Assembly: GCA_014859375.1 (NCBI GenBank)
Contig: JACUUH010000001.1
Coordinates: 62,001-126,000, forward strand
Length of the DNA stretch: 64,000 nucleotides
Direction: 5' to 3'
Origin: Gammaproteobacteria bacterium
GTDB lineage: Bacteria > Pseudomonadota > Gammaproteobacteria > Nitrosococcales > Methylophagaceae
The notes below the pieces were generated by a model. That model ran no database searches and had not been told where the DNA came from. It worked only from the letters and a program-made list of their open reading frames with translations. The translations under genes were made by a program, and so were the position numbers. Below, piece by piece: positions 52,629 to 60,633 of this stretch; within the stretch, counting starts at the first letter, position 1, and each line of letters starts with the position of its first letter.

Positions 52629-52661
52629 ACAAATATAAAAAATATAGAGAAGGTTATTACC

Positions 52662-53615
52662 ATGAAAGTAGCAATTAATAAAGTAGCAAAAATCATAGAA
52701 GTAACAGCAACAGTTATTGTAGAGACAGGCGACACTACCAACATTAAAGTAGAACCATTACAAATAAAAACCAAAAGAAATTTTCTAGTCTCTCCTAAAA
52801 TGAGAAAAACTACCCCTAGTAAATTAGCAATGGAAGCACTTGAAGTTTACCTGGTTCATAAGTATTCAAAGATGGTAGCCTTTGAAATTCTAAGTATGGA
52901 TTTTAAAATAATTGACAAAGGTGGCTTTACTGGGAGTCGTGTAGCTATTTGGGTTAAGAACTATAATACTAACAAAGTAAGAAAATTTAAGTCTTTAAAA
53001 GATGCCGTTGAAGGCCTAGATTTCTCTTATAATGGTTTTCTTGAGTATGCGCGAAAGACTAGAGCTAAACCCGTTACTTCTTCTTATAAAAAAATATACG
53101 GTGTTTCTTTTGACGGAAAGAATTTCTCCGGTCATGCAGAGTCATTGGTTCTTGAAGATGCAAAGTTAGTAATGAAAGAACTTGGCAAAACTAAAGCAAA
53201 ACCAGTCATTGCTATGTCTACCGTCACAGGGGAAGTTAGAGAGTATAAATCGTTAATAGCCGCTGCAAGAGCACATAGCTTAAGAGGTCCAGATTTATGT
53301 AAGCTCTGTTATAACGTAGCTATTAATCGGACTAACGTCGGTGGTATTTGGGCGTTCTGGTTTAAATCCGAGTATATTCCAGGTGTTAGCAAACCTCAAG
53401 AAAATTTAGAAAGAACTTATCACTCCATTAGAGTGTTAAGAACTGACGTAGATACAGGAGAGAAGAAAATCTATAGAACCATACAGCAAGTAATTGATGA
53501 ATTAGGGTTAAGTACAAACATTTTTGAAACTCGCATCCTAAACAGGAAATATGTCTGGCAAGGGTACGTCTATGACACGTTAGGTTCTAGCTGTGCTTTA
53601 CCTAAGTACGCGTAA
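52662..53615 (+). CDS. DNA-binding protein with three NUMOD1-like repeats
   Basis: 317 residues. Three segments (~94-132, ~182-233 and ~256-304) share the layout of NUMOD1/IENR1-type motifs: a strand with a TGE/NK-type turn, then KSL/RTI-A/QVI helix-turn-helix. The clearest is TVTGEVREYKSLIAAARAHS. No HNH or GIY-YIG catalytic motif seen, so a nuclease-derived DNA-binding protein is likely. RBS GAAGG. Confidence 0.6.
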   Translation: MKVAINKVAKIIEVTATVIVETGDTTNIKVEPLQIKTKRNFLVSPKMRKTTPSKLAMEALEVYLVHKYSKMVAFEILSMDFKIIDKGGFTGSRVAIWVKNYNTNKVRKFKSLKDAVEGLDFSYNGFLEYARKTRAKPVTSSYKKIYGVSFDGKNFSGHAESLVLEDAKLVMKELGKTKAKPVIAMSTVTGEVREYKSLIAAARAHSLRGPDLCKLCYNVAINRTNVGGIWAFWFKSEYIPGVSKPQENLERTYHSIRVLRTDVDTGEKKIYRTIQQVIDELGLSTNIFETRILNRKYVWQGYVYDTLGSSCALPKYA

Positions 53616-53631
53616 AAAAAAGGAGTGATGA

Positions 53632-54015
53632 ATGTGCATTCAAGAAGCAATCGAAGAAGCTAGAATAGGTGAACTACTAACTTATGCTAAATTAAATAAT
53701 TTAGACTTGGTTATTGAATTAACTTCAAAGTTCGAGGGTGTCAAAGATGACCTTTCTGATATCAAGAAAGTAACTTATAACGACTATCTCAGCTTTGAAG
53801 AGTACGTATGGGTACCCGACATAAATTTGGAAACTGGTATAGTATCTTTCAATTGCGTATCTAAAGATGGGTCTTCGAAATTTTCAGACGTGATGAAAGT
53901 AGAAATGGGTGAAAGGGTATGTCTCTTAGGCGTTGGTTTAGTTAAATACATTATGTATTTAACAGGTTATGAAGGTGAACCTACGTTTAAACTTTATAAA
54001 ATAATCTTTCAATAA
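53632..54015 (+). CDS. Hypothetical protein
   Basis: 127 residues, acidic, with a WVPDINLETG segment. RBS AAAAGGAGTGATGA. 11 bp before dcd. No family recognised. Confidence 0.6.
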   Translation: MCIQEAIEEARIGELLTYAKLNNLDLVIELTSKFEGVKDDLSDIKKVTYNDYLSFEEYVWVPDINLETGIVSFNCVSKDGSSKFSDVMKVEMGERVCLLGVGLVKYIMYLTGYEGEPTFKLYKIIFQ

Positions 54016-54026
54016 GAGGTGATGAA

Positions 54027-54704
54027 ATGTTATTAACTGACAAGAACATACGTCAATTATGTAACGGTGTAGATAATAGAACTTCGATAGATTTCATAAA
54101 AATCATTGTTGACAATGGCGTGTTTTTAAGAAAAATAAGCGCTGGTGAGAAACCTATGATAGAACCTTTTATTGGCGAATTAACTAAGGTTATAACTAAA
54201 GAAGGTTCAGATACCCCTGTCATTAGTTATGGTTTATCTAGCATGGGTTATGATGTTAGACTGGGTGACGAAGTGGAAATCTTCACAAACGCCAACGCTA
54301 AAATCATCGACCCCATGAAACACGATAATGATTGTTTGATGAAAGCTAAGATTAACATTGATGAAAATGGTTTACGTTATTTCATATTACCTGCTAACAG
54401 CTATGCTTTAGGTCATACCTTAGAAACTTTTAATATTCCAAGAGATATACTTGTTACAGTGTTAGGTAAATCCACTTATGCTAGAGCTGCTGTGGGAATT
54501 AACACCACACCTATAGAACCCGGTTTTGAAGGTCAAGTGGTGATTGAGATGACCAATGGTTGTAGTAGTCCAGTTAAGATTTACTTAGACGGTGGCATCG
54601 CTCAATTTATTTTCCAAGTTGGTTTAGATGAATGTGAAGTATCTTACGCCGACCGACAAGGTAAGTATCAAGGACAACAGGGTATAACTCACTCTAAGGT
54701 TTAA
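54027..54704 (+). CDS. dcd: dCTP deaminase
   Basis: Deaminates dCTP to dUTP (or dUMP if bifunctional), supplying the thymidylate synthase branch. 225 residues: YGLSSMGYDVRLG (family start motif), YFILPANSYALGHTLE, GKSTYARAAVGINTTP, EPGFEGQVVIEMTN (catalytic Glu region) and LDGGIAQFIFQ. C-terminal RQGKYQGQQG loop typical of Dcd. RBS AGAGGTGATG. Confidence 0.9.
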   Translation: MLLTDKNIRQLCNGVDNRTSIDFIKIIVDNGVFLRKISAGEKPMIEPFIGELTKVITKEGSDTPVISYGLSSMGYDVRLGDEVEIFTNANAKIIDPMKHDNDCLMKAKINIDENGLRYFILPANSYALGHTLETFNIPRDILVTVLGKSTYARAAVGINTTPIEPGFEGQVVIEMTNGCSSPVKIYLDGGIAQFIFQVGLDECEVSYADRQGKYQGQQGITHSKV

Positions 54705-54733
54705 GGGATAAGTATCTTAAGGACGTTAAAAAA

Positions 54734-54853
54734 ATAGAGAGTAGTGCATCAGATAACGTAATAGGTACATTTGTTTTTGGAACTATACTTGCAATTATCT
54801 CTTTCCTAGCACTTAGTGCCATAGGGTCGCACATAATGAGAACCTATTTCTAA
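54734..54853 (+). CDS. Possible tiny membrane protein lacking a normal start
   Basis: An open frame encoding a single TM segment (NVIGTFVFGTILAIISFLAL) between dcd and the terminator. The only reachable start is ATA 54734 after AAGGACG; no ATG, GTG or TTG exists. Either an unusual start or a degraded gene. Confidence 0.25.
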   Translation: MESSASDNVIGTFVFGTILAIISFLALSAIGSHIMRTYF

Positions 54854-54862
54854 GTTAATAAA

Positions 54863-54896
54863 TAAAGGGTAGAAATCTACCCTTTAGTCTTTTTAT
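54863..54896 (+). terminator. Terminator after dcd region
   Basis: TAAAGGGTAGA / TCTACCCTTTA stem, followed by GTCTTTTTAT. Confidence 0.8.
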
Positions 54897-54935
54897 ATAA
54901 GAGTTATTTTTTTTTTATTAACAATGGAAATAGAG

Positions 54936-55277
54936 ATGGACATTAAAACTTATGTACTTATTTTAACCTTCTTAATTATTTTTTTAGTCGTAGAGATTGT
55001 TAAGGCGTTGATGGAGATGAACGACAAGAAGATAAAATACTTTCTTAATACTTTAAATGCCTCCGAAATTTCTATAGTTAATAAAATTACAAAAGAGAAG
55101 TTGTTAACTATTAAGAAACGGAGTAATTATGAAAAGATCAAGAGAAACTCTTTTTACTTATTAACTGGTGATAACTGCAATGTAATGGTAAAGGATTCTA
55201 CAACAGGTGCAGTTAAGATTCTACCTAGAAAGAAATTTGTTAAACACTTATTAAAGGCTTCGGTTGAAAGATGTTAA
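54936..55277 (+). CDS. Membrane-anchored protein
   Basis: 113 residues from ATG 54936 (GGAAATAGAG upstream) or 117 from ATG 54924. An N-terminal TM helix (VLILTFLIIFLVVEIVKAL) then a lysine-rich cytosolic domain. It overlaps the next gene by 7 bp. No family recognised. Confidence 0.55.
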   Translation: MDIKTYVLILTFLIIFLVVEIVKALMEMNDKKIKYFLNTLNASEISIVNKITKEKLLTIKKRSNYEKIKRNSFYLLTGDNCNVMVKDSTTGAVKILPRKKFVKHLLKASVERC

Positions 55278-55525
55278 TAGTGCTCTTTATTTTATTTTTA
55301 CTAGTGGGGTGTGCACTGTTAAGTGTTAGTCTAAGTAGATTGCTTATGGGTCTTAGGGATTATGGTGGTTTTAGAAAAACAACTTATACAAACCCTATGT
55401 GTCCTAAAAGAATGAGTAACATTAAAAACACGCTGGTCTACCAGAATTTATTAGTTAATGGTTTTTTTATATTTATATCAATTCTGTTATTATTTTTTTC
55501 ATTTGATATGTTTGAGAGAGTTTAG
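55271..55525 (+). CDS. Small two-TM membrane protein
   Basis: 84 residues; TM segments ~1-22 and ~62-80, with a basic middle loop containing two Cys/Met-rich residues (TNPMCPKRMSN). Starts inside the previous gene. No family recognised. Confidence 0.55.
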   Translation: MLIVLFILFLLVGCALLSVSLSRLLMGLRDYGGFRKTTYTNPMCPKRMSNIKNTLVYQNLLVNGFFIFISILLLFFSFDMFERV

Positions 55526-55527
55526 TA

Positions 55528-55989
55528 ATGAGTAATAAAAACTTTTATGAAGTTAGTAAGGAAATAACACAATGGTTAAGCTCGTCACAAGTTGACGTTG
55601 ATACTGTAAATGAAATCACGGAGAAAGGTCACACTAGAGGTGTGTACATGATATCTTTTAAAGACGCAGGTCAGTTAAAAGAACTAACCATTCCCACAGG
55701 CCCTATTTCAACACAGGGTATGCATTTAGAAATTAAAGATGGTCAGTTAGTGGTGAAAAGTTCTAAGAATGACATTTGGACTCTAGCTTTCTTCTTTTTC
55801 TTATCCGTAGCTATTAAGAAACATGCTGATGTTTTTGGAGATGTTAGAAGTCTAGATTTTGGTGAGAAGATTGCCGATTTTCTGGATAAAGTAACTAACT
55901 CTAATGATAACATTACTAATGAGCAGTTGAATGAGTTCAAGCAAGCATTAAAATCAGTAATGGGTAAATATAGATTATTAAAACCTTAG
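55528..55989 (+). CDS. Hypothetical protein
   Basis: 153 residues; a central hydrophobic stretch (IWTLAFFFFLSVAI) between polar domains, otherwise soluble-looking. Starts 2 bp after the previous stop. No family recognised. Confidence 0.55.
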   Translation: MSNKNFYEVSKEITQWLSSSQVDVDTVNEITEKGHTRGVYMISFKDAGQLKELTIPTGPISTQGMHLEIKDGQLVVKSSKNDIWTLAFFFFLSVAIKKHADVFGDVRSLDFGEKIADFLDKVTNSNDNITNEQLNEFKQALKSVMGKYRLLKP

Positions 55990-56013
55990 ATGGTAGAGAG
56001 GGAGGGGGGTTAA

Positions 56014-56391
56014 ATGAACTTAGAACTATTTGCTATGTTTTTTATACTGGTAGCATTTACACACATTTTAGGTTCTCGACTTTTTGTTAAGCGACATACT
56101 AGTAAAATCCTGACTACTATTTTAAAACCTTTGTTTAACGACCTAGAAATGGAATATCTGCTATTGATAGGTAAGGATAAACATTTAAAGGTGCAGGCTG
56201 ATAGCAGTATCTTAGACGTCACAGATTTTATTCGAGAACAAAGAAAGAATGTTAGTGAAGGTCAACATTTCCTTATAGTGGGCGTAGGTAAATCTAGTTC
56301 AAAAGAAAAATTCTTCATTATAAGACATTCTTACTTTTACGAAAGGTTAACTGCACTTACAGGTAATAAAATATCTGAACTTAGGGGGTGA
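56014..56391 (+). CDS. Membrane-anchored protein
   Basis: 125 residues; N-terminal TM (LFAMFFILVAFTHILG) then a basic soluble domain. RBS GGGAGGGGGG, unusually long. Architecture similar to the protein at 54936. Ends 1 bp before the RMF/CrpP-like gene. No family recognised. Confidence 0.55.
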   Translation: MNLELFAMFFILVAFTHILGSRLFVKRHTSKILTTILKPLFNDLEMEYLLLIGKDKHLKVQADSSILDVTDFIREQRKNVSEGQHFLIVGVGKSSSKEKFFIIRHSYFYERLTALTGNKISELRG

Positions 56392-56392
56392 T

Positions 56393-56578
56393 ATGTCAAA
56401 GACAAGTCAAAGAAAAGAAACTGTTTTCAGAAAGGGCTTTGAAGCTGGGATTAGTGGTAAGCTGTTACCGAGTGATAATACCCCTTATAGAAGCTATCTA
56501 GTTAGAGGGTATGTTAAAGGTAAGGTTAGTAGAGGGAAGTTAACAGTTAAAGATGTTAAGACCTTTGAGGATGTGTAA
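56393..56578 (+). CDS. RMF/CrpP-like small protein
   Basis: 61 residues. RKGFEAGISGKLLPS, then PY and VRGYVKGKVSR match the RGYQAGIAGR-x-PY-x-GW pattern of ribosome modulation factor and the CrpP family. RMF forms hibernating 100S ribosomes. Similarity is by motif only; key aromatic GW is GY here and the Cys before PY is absent. It could act on ribosomes or be a divergent fold relative. Confidence 0.55.
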   Translation: MSKTSQRKETVFRKGFEAGISGKLLPSDNTPYRSYLVRGYVKGKVSRGKLTVKDVKTFEDV

Positions 56579-56590
56579 GAGGGTAGTTCA

Positions 56591-56965
56591 ATGAATACAC
56601 TAAGTGCTTTAGTTATAGCCATGAACTACTTTATGACACAGCCTTCTATCCCCACCAGTTATATAGCGACTGAAGTTAGTTGTATATCTGAGATTATACA
56701 TTTTGATTCTAAAACTCATGCGTGGGTAGACAAAGTTAATAGTGCTAATAAAGCCACAGCGTTAGTGCAGTCTCATCAACATCCTAATAGCTACTGTGAT
56801 TTAATTAAGGATGATACTTATTTTAATTATGTATCCCAAAGTTATACACTAGATAAGTTATACTTCGTAAACTATAGAGAAGAATATGACTTTGGTGAAA
56901 CTTTAAACATAGCCCTAAGTGCATGGCATGGAGACCTCTACAAACTTTTAGATCAAAAAGAGTAA
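56591..56965 (+). CDS. Hypothetical protein
   Basis: 124 residues; a hydrophobic N-terminus without basic residues (TLSALVIAMNYFM), two Cys, otherwise polar. RBS AAGAGGGTAG. No family recognised. Confidence 0.55.
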   Translation: MNTLSALVIAMNYFMTQPSIPTSYIATEVSCISEIIHFDSKTHAWVDKVNSANKATALVQSHQHPNSYCDLIKDDTYFNYVSQSYTLDKLYFVNYREEYDFGETLNIALSAWHGDLYKLLDQKE

Positions 56966-57010
56966 TCTTATGAAAACTAAGGTTATGAACTAAAGGGTAC
57001 TAGGTCTAAA

Positions 57011-57403
57011 ATGATTACTAACTTAAAACAATACATCAAGAACTTCGGTAATGTTAACGAAACACTTGAGATTACGCACGGGTATAAGCTTCACTTAATT
57101 GAAGCACCCGGTCCTGAAACACCATTTGGTATCGTAGGTGAATTTGGTTATAAAACTGAGTTTAAGACCGGGTATCGCACGCAACACTTTATCATGACTC
57201 ACGGTGAAGGTGATGATCTTCAAAGCGTCCCTATAGACGTTAAAGAGATCACAATGATCATTAGACTATCTAAAGCTGTAGAAGAATACTTTAAAGATTT
57301 AAAGACGACAGTGGTTGACGTTAGATTACCTAAGTCCCACCATTGGTCAGGCACTAAGATGCTTTATAAGCAGCTTAAAGCTCAGTATAAAAGTTTAGCA
57401 TAA
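57011..57403 (+). CDS. Hypothetical protein
   Basis: 130 residues, basic C-terminal half, with ELITHGY-type strands (LEITHGYKLHLIEAPGPETP). Codon use slightly richer than neighbours. No strong RBS. No family recognised. Confidence 0.6.
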   Translation: MITNLKQYIKNFGNVNETLEITHGYKLHLIEAPGPETPFGIVGEFGYKTEFKTGYRTQHFIMTHGEGDDLQSVPIDVKEITMIIRLSKAVEEYFKDLKTTVVDVRLPKSHHWSGTKMLYKQLKAQYKSLA

Positions 57404-57411
57404 AACAAACC

Positions 57412-57445
57412 ATTGACAGGGGCAAAAGCCCCTGTCAATTATTTA
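57412..57445 (+). terminator. Terminator before the winged-helix gene
   Basis: 12-bp perfect stem ATTGACAGGGGC / GCCCCTGTCAAT with an AAAA loop. Confidence 0.85.
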
Positions 57446-57455
57446 TGCCGTTAAT

Positions 57456-57483
57456 TAAACTAAAATCAGATACATATTACCTT
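57456..57483 (+). promoter_or_regulatory. Candidate phage promoter motif, copy 4
   Basis: AACT (57458-57461), TCAG (57466-57469) and ACATATTA (57472-57479), immediately after a terminator and upstream of the gene at 57530. Confidence 0.6.
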
Positions 57484-57529
57484 CTTGATGTATGTATTTA
57501 ATATTTTAGTAAGATATAGGAGAACAATA

Positions 57530-58933
57530 ATGTCAGAGCTAAAACTGAAGCATAAGAAAATTTTGTGGGTGTTAGCCGATTACATGAATGGGTTAACACT
57601 ACCGGAAATTGCTGGTAAAGTAGATGTACCAGTCTACAACTCAGATATGAGAGATTTGGAGAAGTTAGGTTACACATCTCGTAAGAAGGCTGAAAGACCT
57701 AACCCTCACATTCACACTATTACTCGCAAAGGTTTGATAGAATCTCGCCATTTAGTTGCCGGTAAGAAATCTGAACCTGAAGTTGTTGAAGATACACCAG
57801 ATCCAGGTGGTGAAGCCAATAAAGCGGAGGGGTCTTTGAGTGATCATTCTTTTGTCGGTCTGCAAAGATCAGACAAACATGACAGTGCAGAGCATGCTAA
57901 CCCTTATACTCCACAGAGCAGCTTGACTGAATCAACTTACGCTGATACAGCTAGATCTTTTTTGGTCCCAGCTGAAGAAAACAAACTGAATAATGAAGGA
58001 GATAAAGAAATGGAAGTAGATAATAAAACAAACGACGAAGTACTTAAAGGTCTGCAGGTAAAAATTGAAACTCTACAAAAAACCATTGAAAGTGTTTTAC
58101 AAGTACAGCAAATAATCTCTAAGACTATTAATAAACCTTCTCAGTCAGAGATGGGTCTATACGGTAGATTCGATAGACTAGAGGAACAACAGAGAATCAA
58201 TTCTAGGTTGATGTTGGACGAAATACAAAGAGTGCATAAGGCGGTACTGTATAACTCTGACGTTATGGTAAGCGACATGAGTGCAGTCAAAGGTGGATTA
58301 AAGACTCTAAACGATGCCCTTCCAGCAATTAAGCATTTCCAAGATGCCGTAAAAAGCAAAGACGAGGTGATTGGTGAACGCGAACCTCTATTTAGTTTCA
58401 ACAAAGGCAGTGGTGAAATAGGTGTAGGTGGAACGTATAACATAGAAGTCTGGCTTGACTTTACAATTGTCCAAGATGGGTCCTTGAAAATATCAGGTTA
58501 TTTTAGATCTAAGACAGCCTCGGCAAACCCTTCTAGCGGTGATGTAGATTTATTGTTTACTGAACAAGCGCTAAATTTCTTAAACGGATTTAAATTGGGT
58601 AACAGTAACACTGTAAAAGTTATTAGCGTTGGTCATGAGATTCAAGGGTCAGATCTAACACGTAACTCCTACCCTCAACAACCTGTGCAAGGTCAGTGGC
58701 ACCAACCCCAACAGGTTATGTGGGATCAATTTGGGCGTCCGATTGCGAGAACCCGCACACCAAGTGAGTTTGGGATGCAATCAGATACTTTACCTGTAAC
58801 TTTAGAGTTTACAGAACCAAGTGGGTTATCATACCTAGCTAAGTTTAATATTACTACAGTCAAAGCAGTAGATAAACCTAATGAAGGATGTAAAATATCT
58901 TTATCATTGGTTAATATTGAACCTAGTTCATAA
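57530..58933 (+). CDS. Large winged-helix DNA-binding protein of unknown role
   Basis: 467 residues from ATG 57530 (TAGGAG nine bases upstream; ATG 57485 is in frame but lies near the promoter). Residues ~5-70 form a MarR-like winged helix (LKHKKILWVLADYMNGL ... KGLIES). Residues ~75-150 are disordered and acidic, ~160-260 coiled coil, and the C-terminal third is beta-rich with a Gln/Pro loop. It could be a regulator or a DNA-bound structural protein. Confidence 0.6.
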   Translation: MSELKLKHKKILWVLADYMNGLTLPEIAGKVDVPVYNSDMRDLEKLGYTSRKKAERPNPHIHTITRKGLIESRHLVAGKKSEPEVVEDTPDPGGEANKAEGSLSDHSFVGLQRSDKHDSAEHANPYTPQSSLTESTYADTARSFLVPAEENKLNNEGDKEMEVDNKTNDEVLKGLQVKIETLQKTIESVLQVQQIISKTINKPSQSEMGLYGRFDRLEEQQRINSRLMLDEIQRVHKAVLYNSDVMVSDMSAVKGGLKTLNDALPAIKHFQDAVKSKDEVIGEREPLFSFNKGSGEIGVGGTYNIEVWLDFTIVQDGSLKISGYFRSKTASANPSSGDVDLLFTEQALNFLNGFKLGNSNTVKVISVGHEIQGSDLTRNSYPQQPVQGQWHQPQQVMWDQFGRPIARTRTPSEFGMQSDTLPVTLEFTEPSGLSYLAKFNITTVKAVDKPNEGCKISLSLVNIEPSS

Positions 58934-58944
58934 ACAGTGACCCT

Positions 58945-58985
58945 ACCAATGTCGGTATTATAGCAGACATTGGTTTTTTAACTTT
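58945..58985 (+). terminator. Terminator after winged-helix gene
   Basis: CCAATGTC / GACATTGG stem with a 12-base loop, then T6. Confidence 0.8.
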
Positions 58986-59014
58986 TTTAACAAAAAAACC
59001 ATGCGGAGACAAAC

Positions 59015-59080
59015 ATGAATACGATAATTGCTAAGGTAATTGGTGATAGAGTTGAAACTAAAAAAGTGAAGTGGAAGTAA
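59015..59080 (+). CDS. Tiny ORF with good RBS
   Basis: 21 residues (MNTIIAKVIGDRVETKKVKW start) with CGGAGAC before ATG 59015. Possibly a translated leader for the gene at 59116. Confidence 0.35.
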   Translation: MNTIIAKVIGDRVETKKVKWK

Positions 59081-59115
59081 TTCCTTTTGAATTAAAATTA
59101 AAAGGAGGAAGAGAG

Positions 59116-59778
59116 ATGAAATTTAAAAGATTTAAGACTACAGAAATAAAAAACGGATTTACAGCTACTCCGGAAAATTGTAATCGGTTAAAGGGGCTTT
59201 TAGCCGACTCCAGTAAGGGATTTACTTTTTACAAATTAACTCTAGGTCATATATGGAGAATGGTGTATACTTCTGCATTATACCCAGATGGTTTTGGTCC
59301 AGCAAAAGCAGAAAAAGTGTTGGAACAAATGTTAGATACAGTATCATGGACAGTATACGTAGAGGGTAAAAAACATTTATTATCAACCAATGATAGAAAG
59401 CACTCTCATTGGAACTCTAATTATTTCATTAGAGAGATTGATGGACAGGAGGGTAAAAGGTTCACGAAGACCGAACTATTAAATTTAAATGATTCTAAAG
59501 ATAAGCATCGTATCAATGAACTACTAGTGTGTTTATTAAATAAAGAAGAAACATCTTTAAAATCCGTATCTCTAAAAGATATGTGGAGTGCCATGGCAAA
59601 CTGTAACGAATATGGTTCACCACGCTCAGAGGGTTTTCTTAGGATGATGTTTGAAGAAGTAGGTAACAGAGTTTTATTCAATGGAAATGAATACGAAATA
59701 GTATTTAGGGAAAAGGCTAGGATTCGTTGGACTTCTAAATATCGCTTCAAGGTAATTCCCAAAACACGTGAGGTGTGA
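59116..59778 (+). CDS. Hypothetical protein with internal duplication
   Basis: 220 residues from ATG 59116 (AAAGGAGG upstream). Two copies of a ~90-residue unit are visible: an LxxLL start, an IWxMV/MWxAM helix, a Y..G..PxxxE segment, a V-x-V/V-L-F strand with G, and a final RxHW/RIRW-S-Y. Positively charged; nucleic-acid binding is plausible. No family recognised. Confidence 0.55.
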   Translation: MKFKRFKTTEIKNGFTATPENCNRLKGLLADSSKGFTFYKLTLGHIWRMVYTSALYPDGFGPAKAEKVLEQMLDTVSWTVYVEGKKHLLSTNDRKHSHWNSNYFIREIDGQEGKRFTKTELLNLNDSKDKHRINELLVCLLNKEETSLKSVSLKDMWSAMANCNEYGSPRSEGFLRMMFEEVGNRVLFNGNEYEIVFREKARIRWTSKYRFKVIPKTREV

Positions 59779-59801
59779 GAAGGTTAGTTGCTATGATTAT
59801 A

Positions 59802-59840
59802 AAAGGAGAGAGTTCTACACGAACTCTCTCCTTTATTTTT
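59802..59840. terminator. Bidirectional terminator between convergent genes
   Basis: 14-bp perfect stem AAAGGAGAGAGTTC / GAACTCTCTCCTTT with loop TACAC and T-rich tails on both strands. It lies between the plus-strand gene ending at 59778 and the minus-strand fibre gene ending at 59844. Confidence 0.9.
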
Positions 59841-59843
59841 TTT

Positions 59844-60619
59844 TTATTGAATTAATTCAAAACATGGTTGATAACCATAACTTGCGTAAGTGTTACCTAT
59901 GGTTCCATAACTATTATTTTTGTATGTTATACCATAATACCCTCTAACACAACGCATTGTCGATCCTACACTAATGGCCTCTTGACAAAAAGTCCAGTTA
60001 TTATTTCTAAGTTTCATTTCAGCTTCTGTCAATTCATCAAAAATATTCATTAAATGATTAGCTACATTATTACCAGAATTAAAGTGTATACCGTTATGTA
60101 GTGGGTATAATAAATTATTCCATTCACTACCCCAAGTAGACTCAGGATGATAACCCGCACTCGTAGAATAATCGTACGGGTTATCTGGACGAAGTCCTTT
60201 TAATAACCTCACCCTAAAAACGCTACCGTCTATATTTATACGAGCGTCTTGTATAGTGTCTGTACCTAAAGGATGACTACCATAATCGTCGCTACCAAAA
60301 ACCATACCACGTTGGTACAAATCCTGCCATTTAATACCTATAGCCATTATTCTTATTGGTACGTATAAAAACTTACCATTAACTTTAAATTGAGCTATGG
60401 GTACATCATTAAATATATTGGTGTGTATAAAGTCGAATTTATTAACCAAATCTTGAGCGTTAAAAAAATCATTAGGTTGAATTAAACCGTAATACTCTAC
60501 TCCGGTATTTTCATCATAACTTATAGGTGTCTTATTGCCATAAATAACGTATTTTTTTTTTGAACGCCTCCAAAACCAGACTTTAATAAATTAAAAGCTA
60601 TTTTATTAATTTTATCCAT
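59844..60619 (-). CDS. Tail-fibre-type protein with -1 frameshift at A10
   Basis: The start is ATG 60619 after GGAT. After 20 codons (MDKINKIAFNLLKSGFGGVQ) the frame crosses ten A (60552-60561 on the plus strand as T10) and stops soon at 60521. A -1 slip on A AAA AAA enters KKKYVIYGNKTPISYDE and stays open to 59844, about 258 residues. The C-terminal region with YGITYKNNSYGT and ASYGYQPCFEL is Gly/Tyr-rich, typical of fibre tips. Read as one gene by programmed slippage, phase variation or an indel error. Confidence 0.65.
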
Positions 60620-60633
60620 TTTTTTATCCTTGT

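Noticed and set aside
59071-59778. Longer start (GTG 59071) for the internally duplicated protein
   Set aside because: ATG 59116 has the AAAGGAGG RBS at good spacing; the GTG lies inside the tiny ORF ending at 59080.
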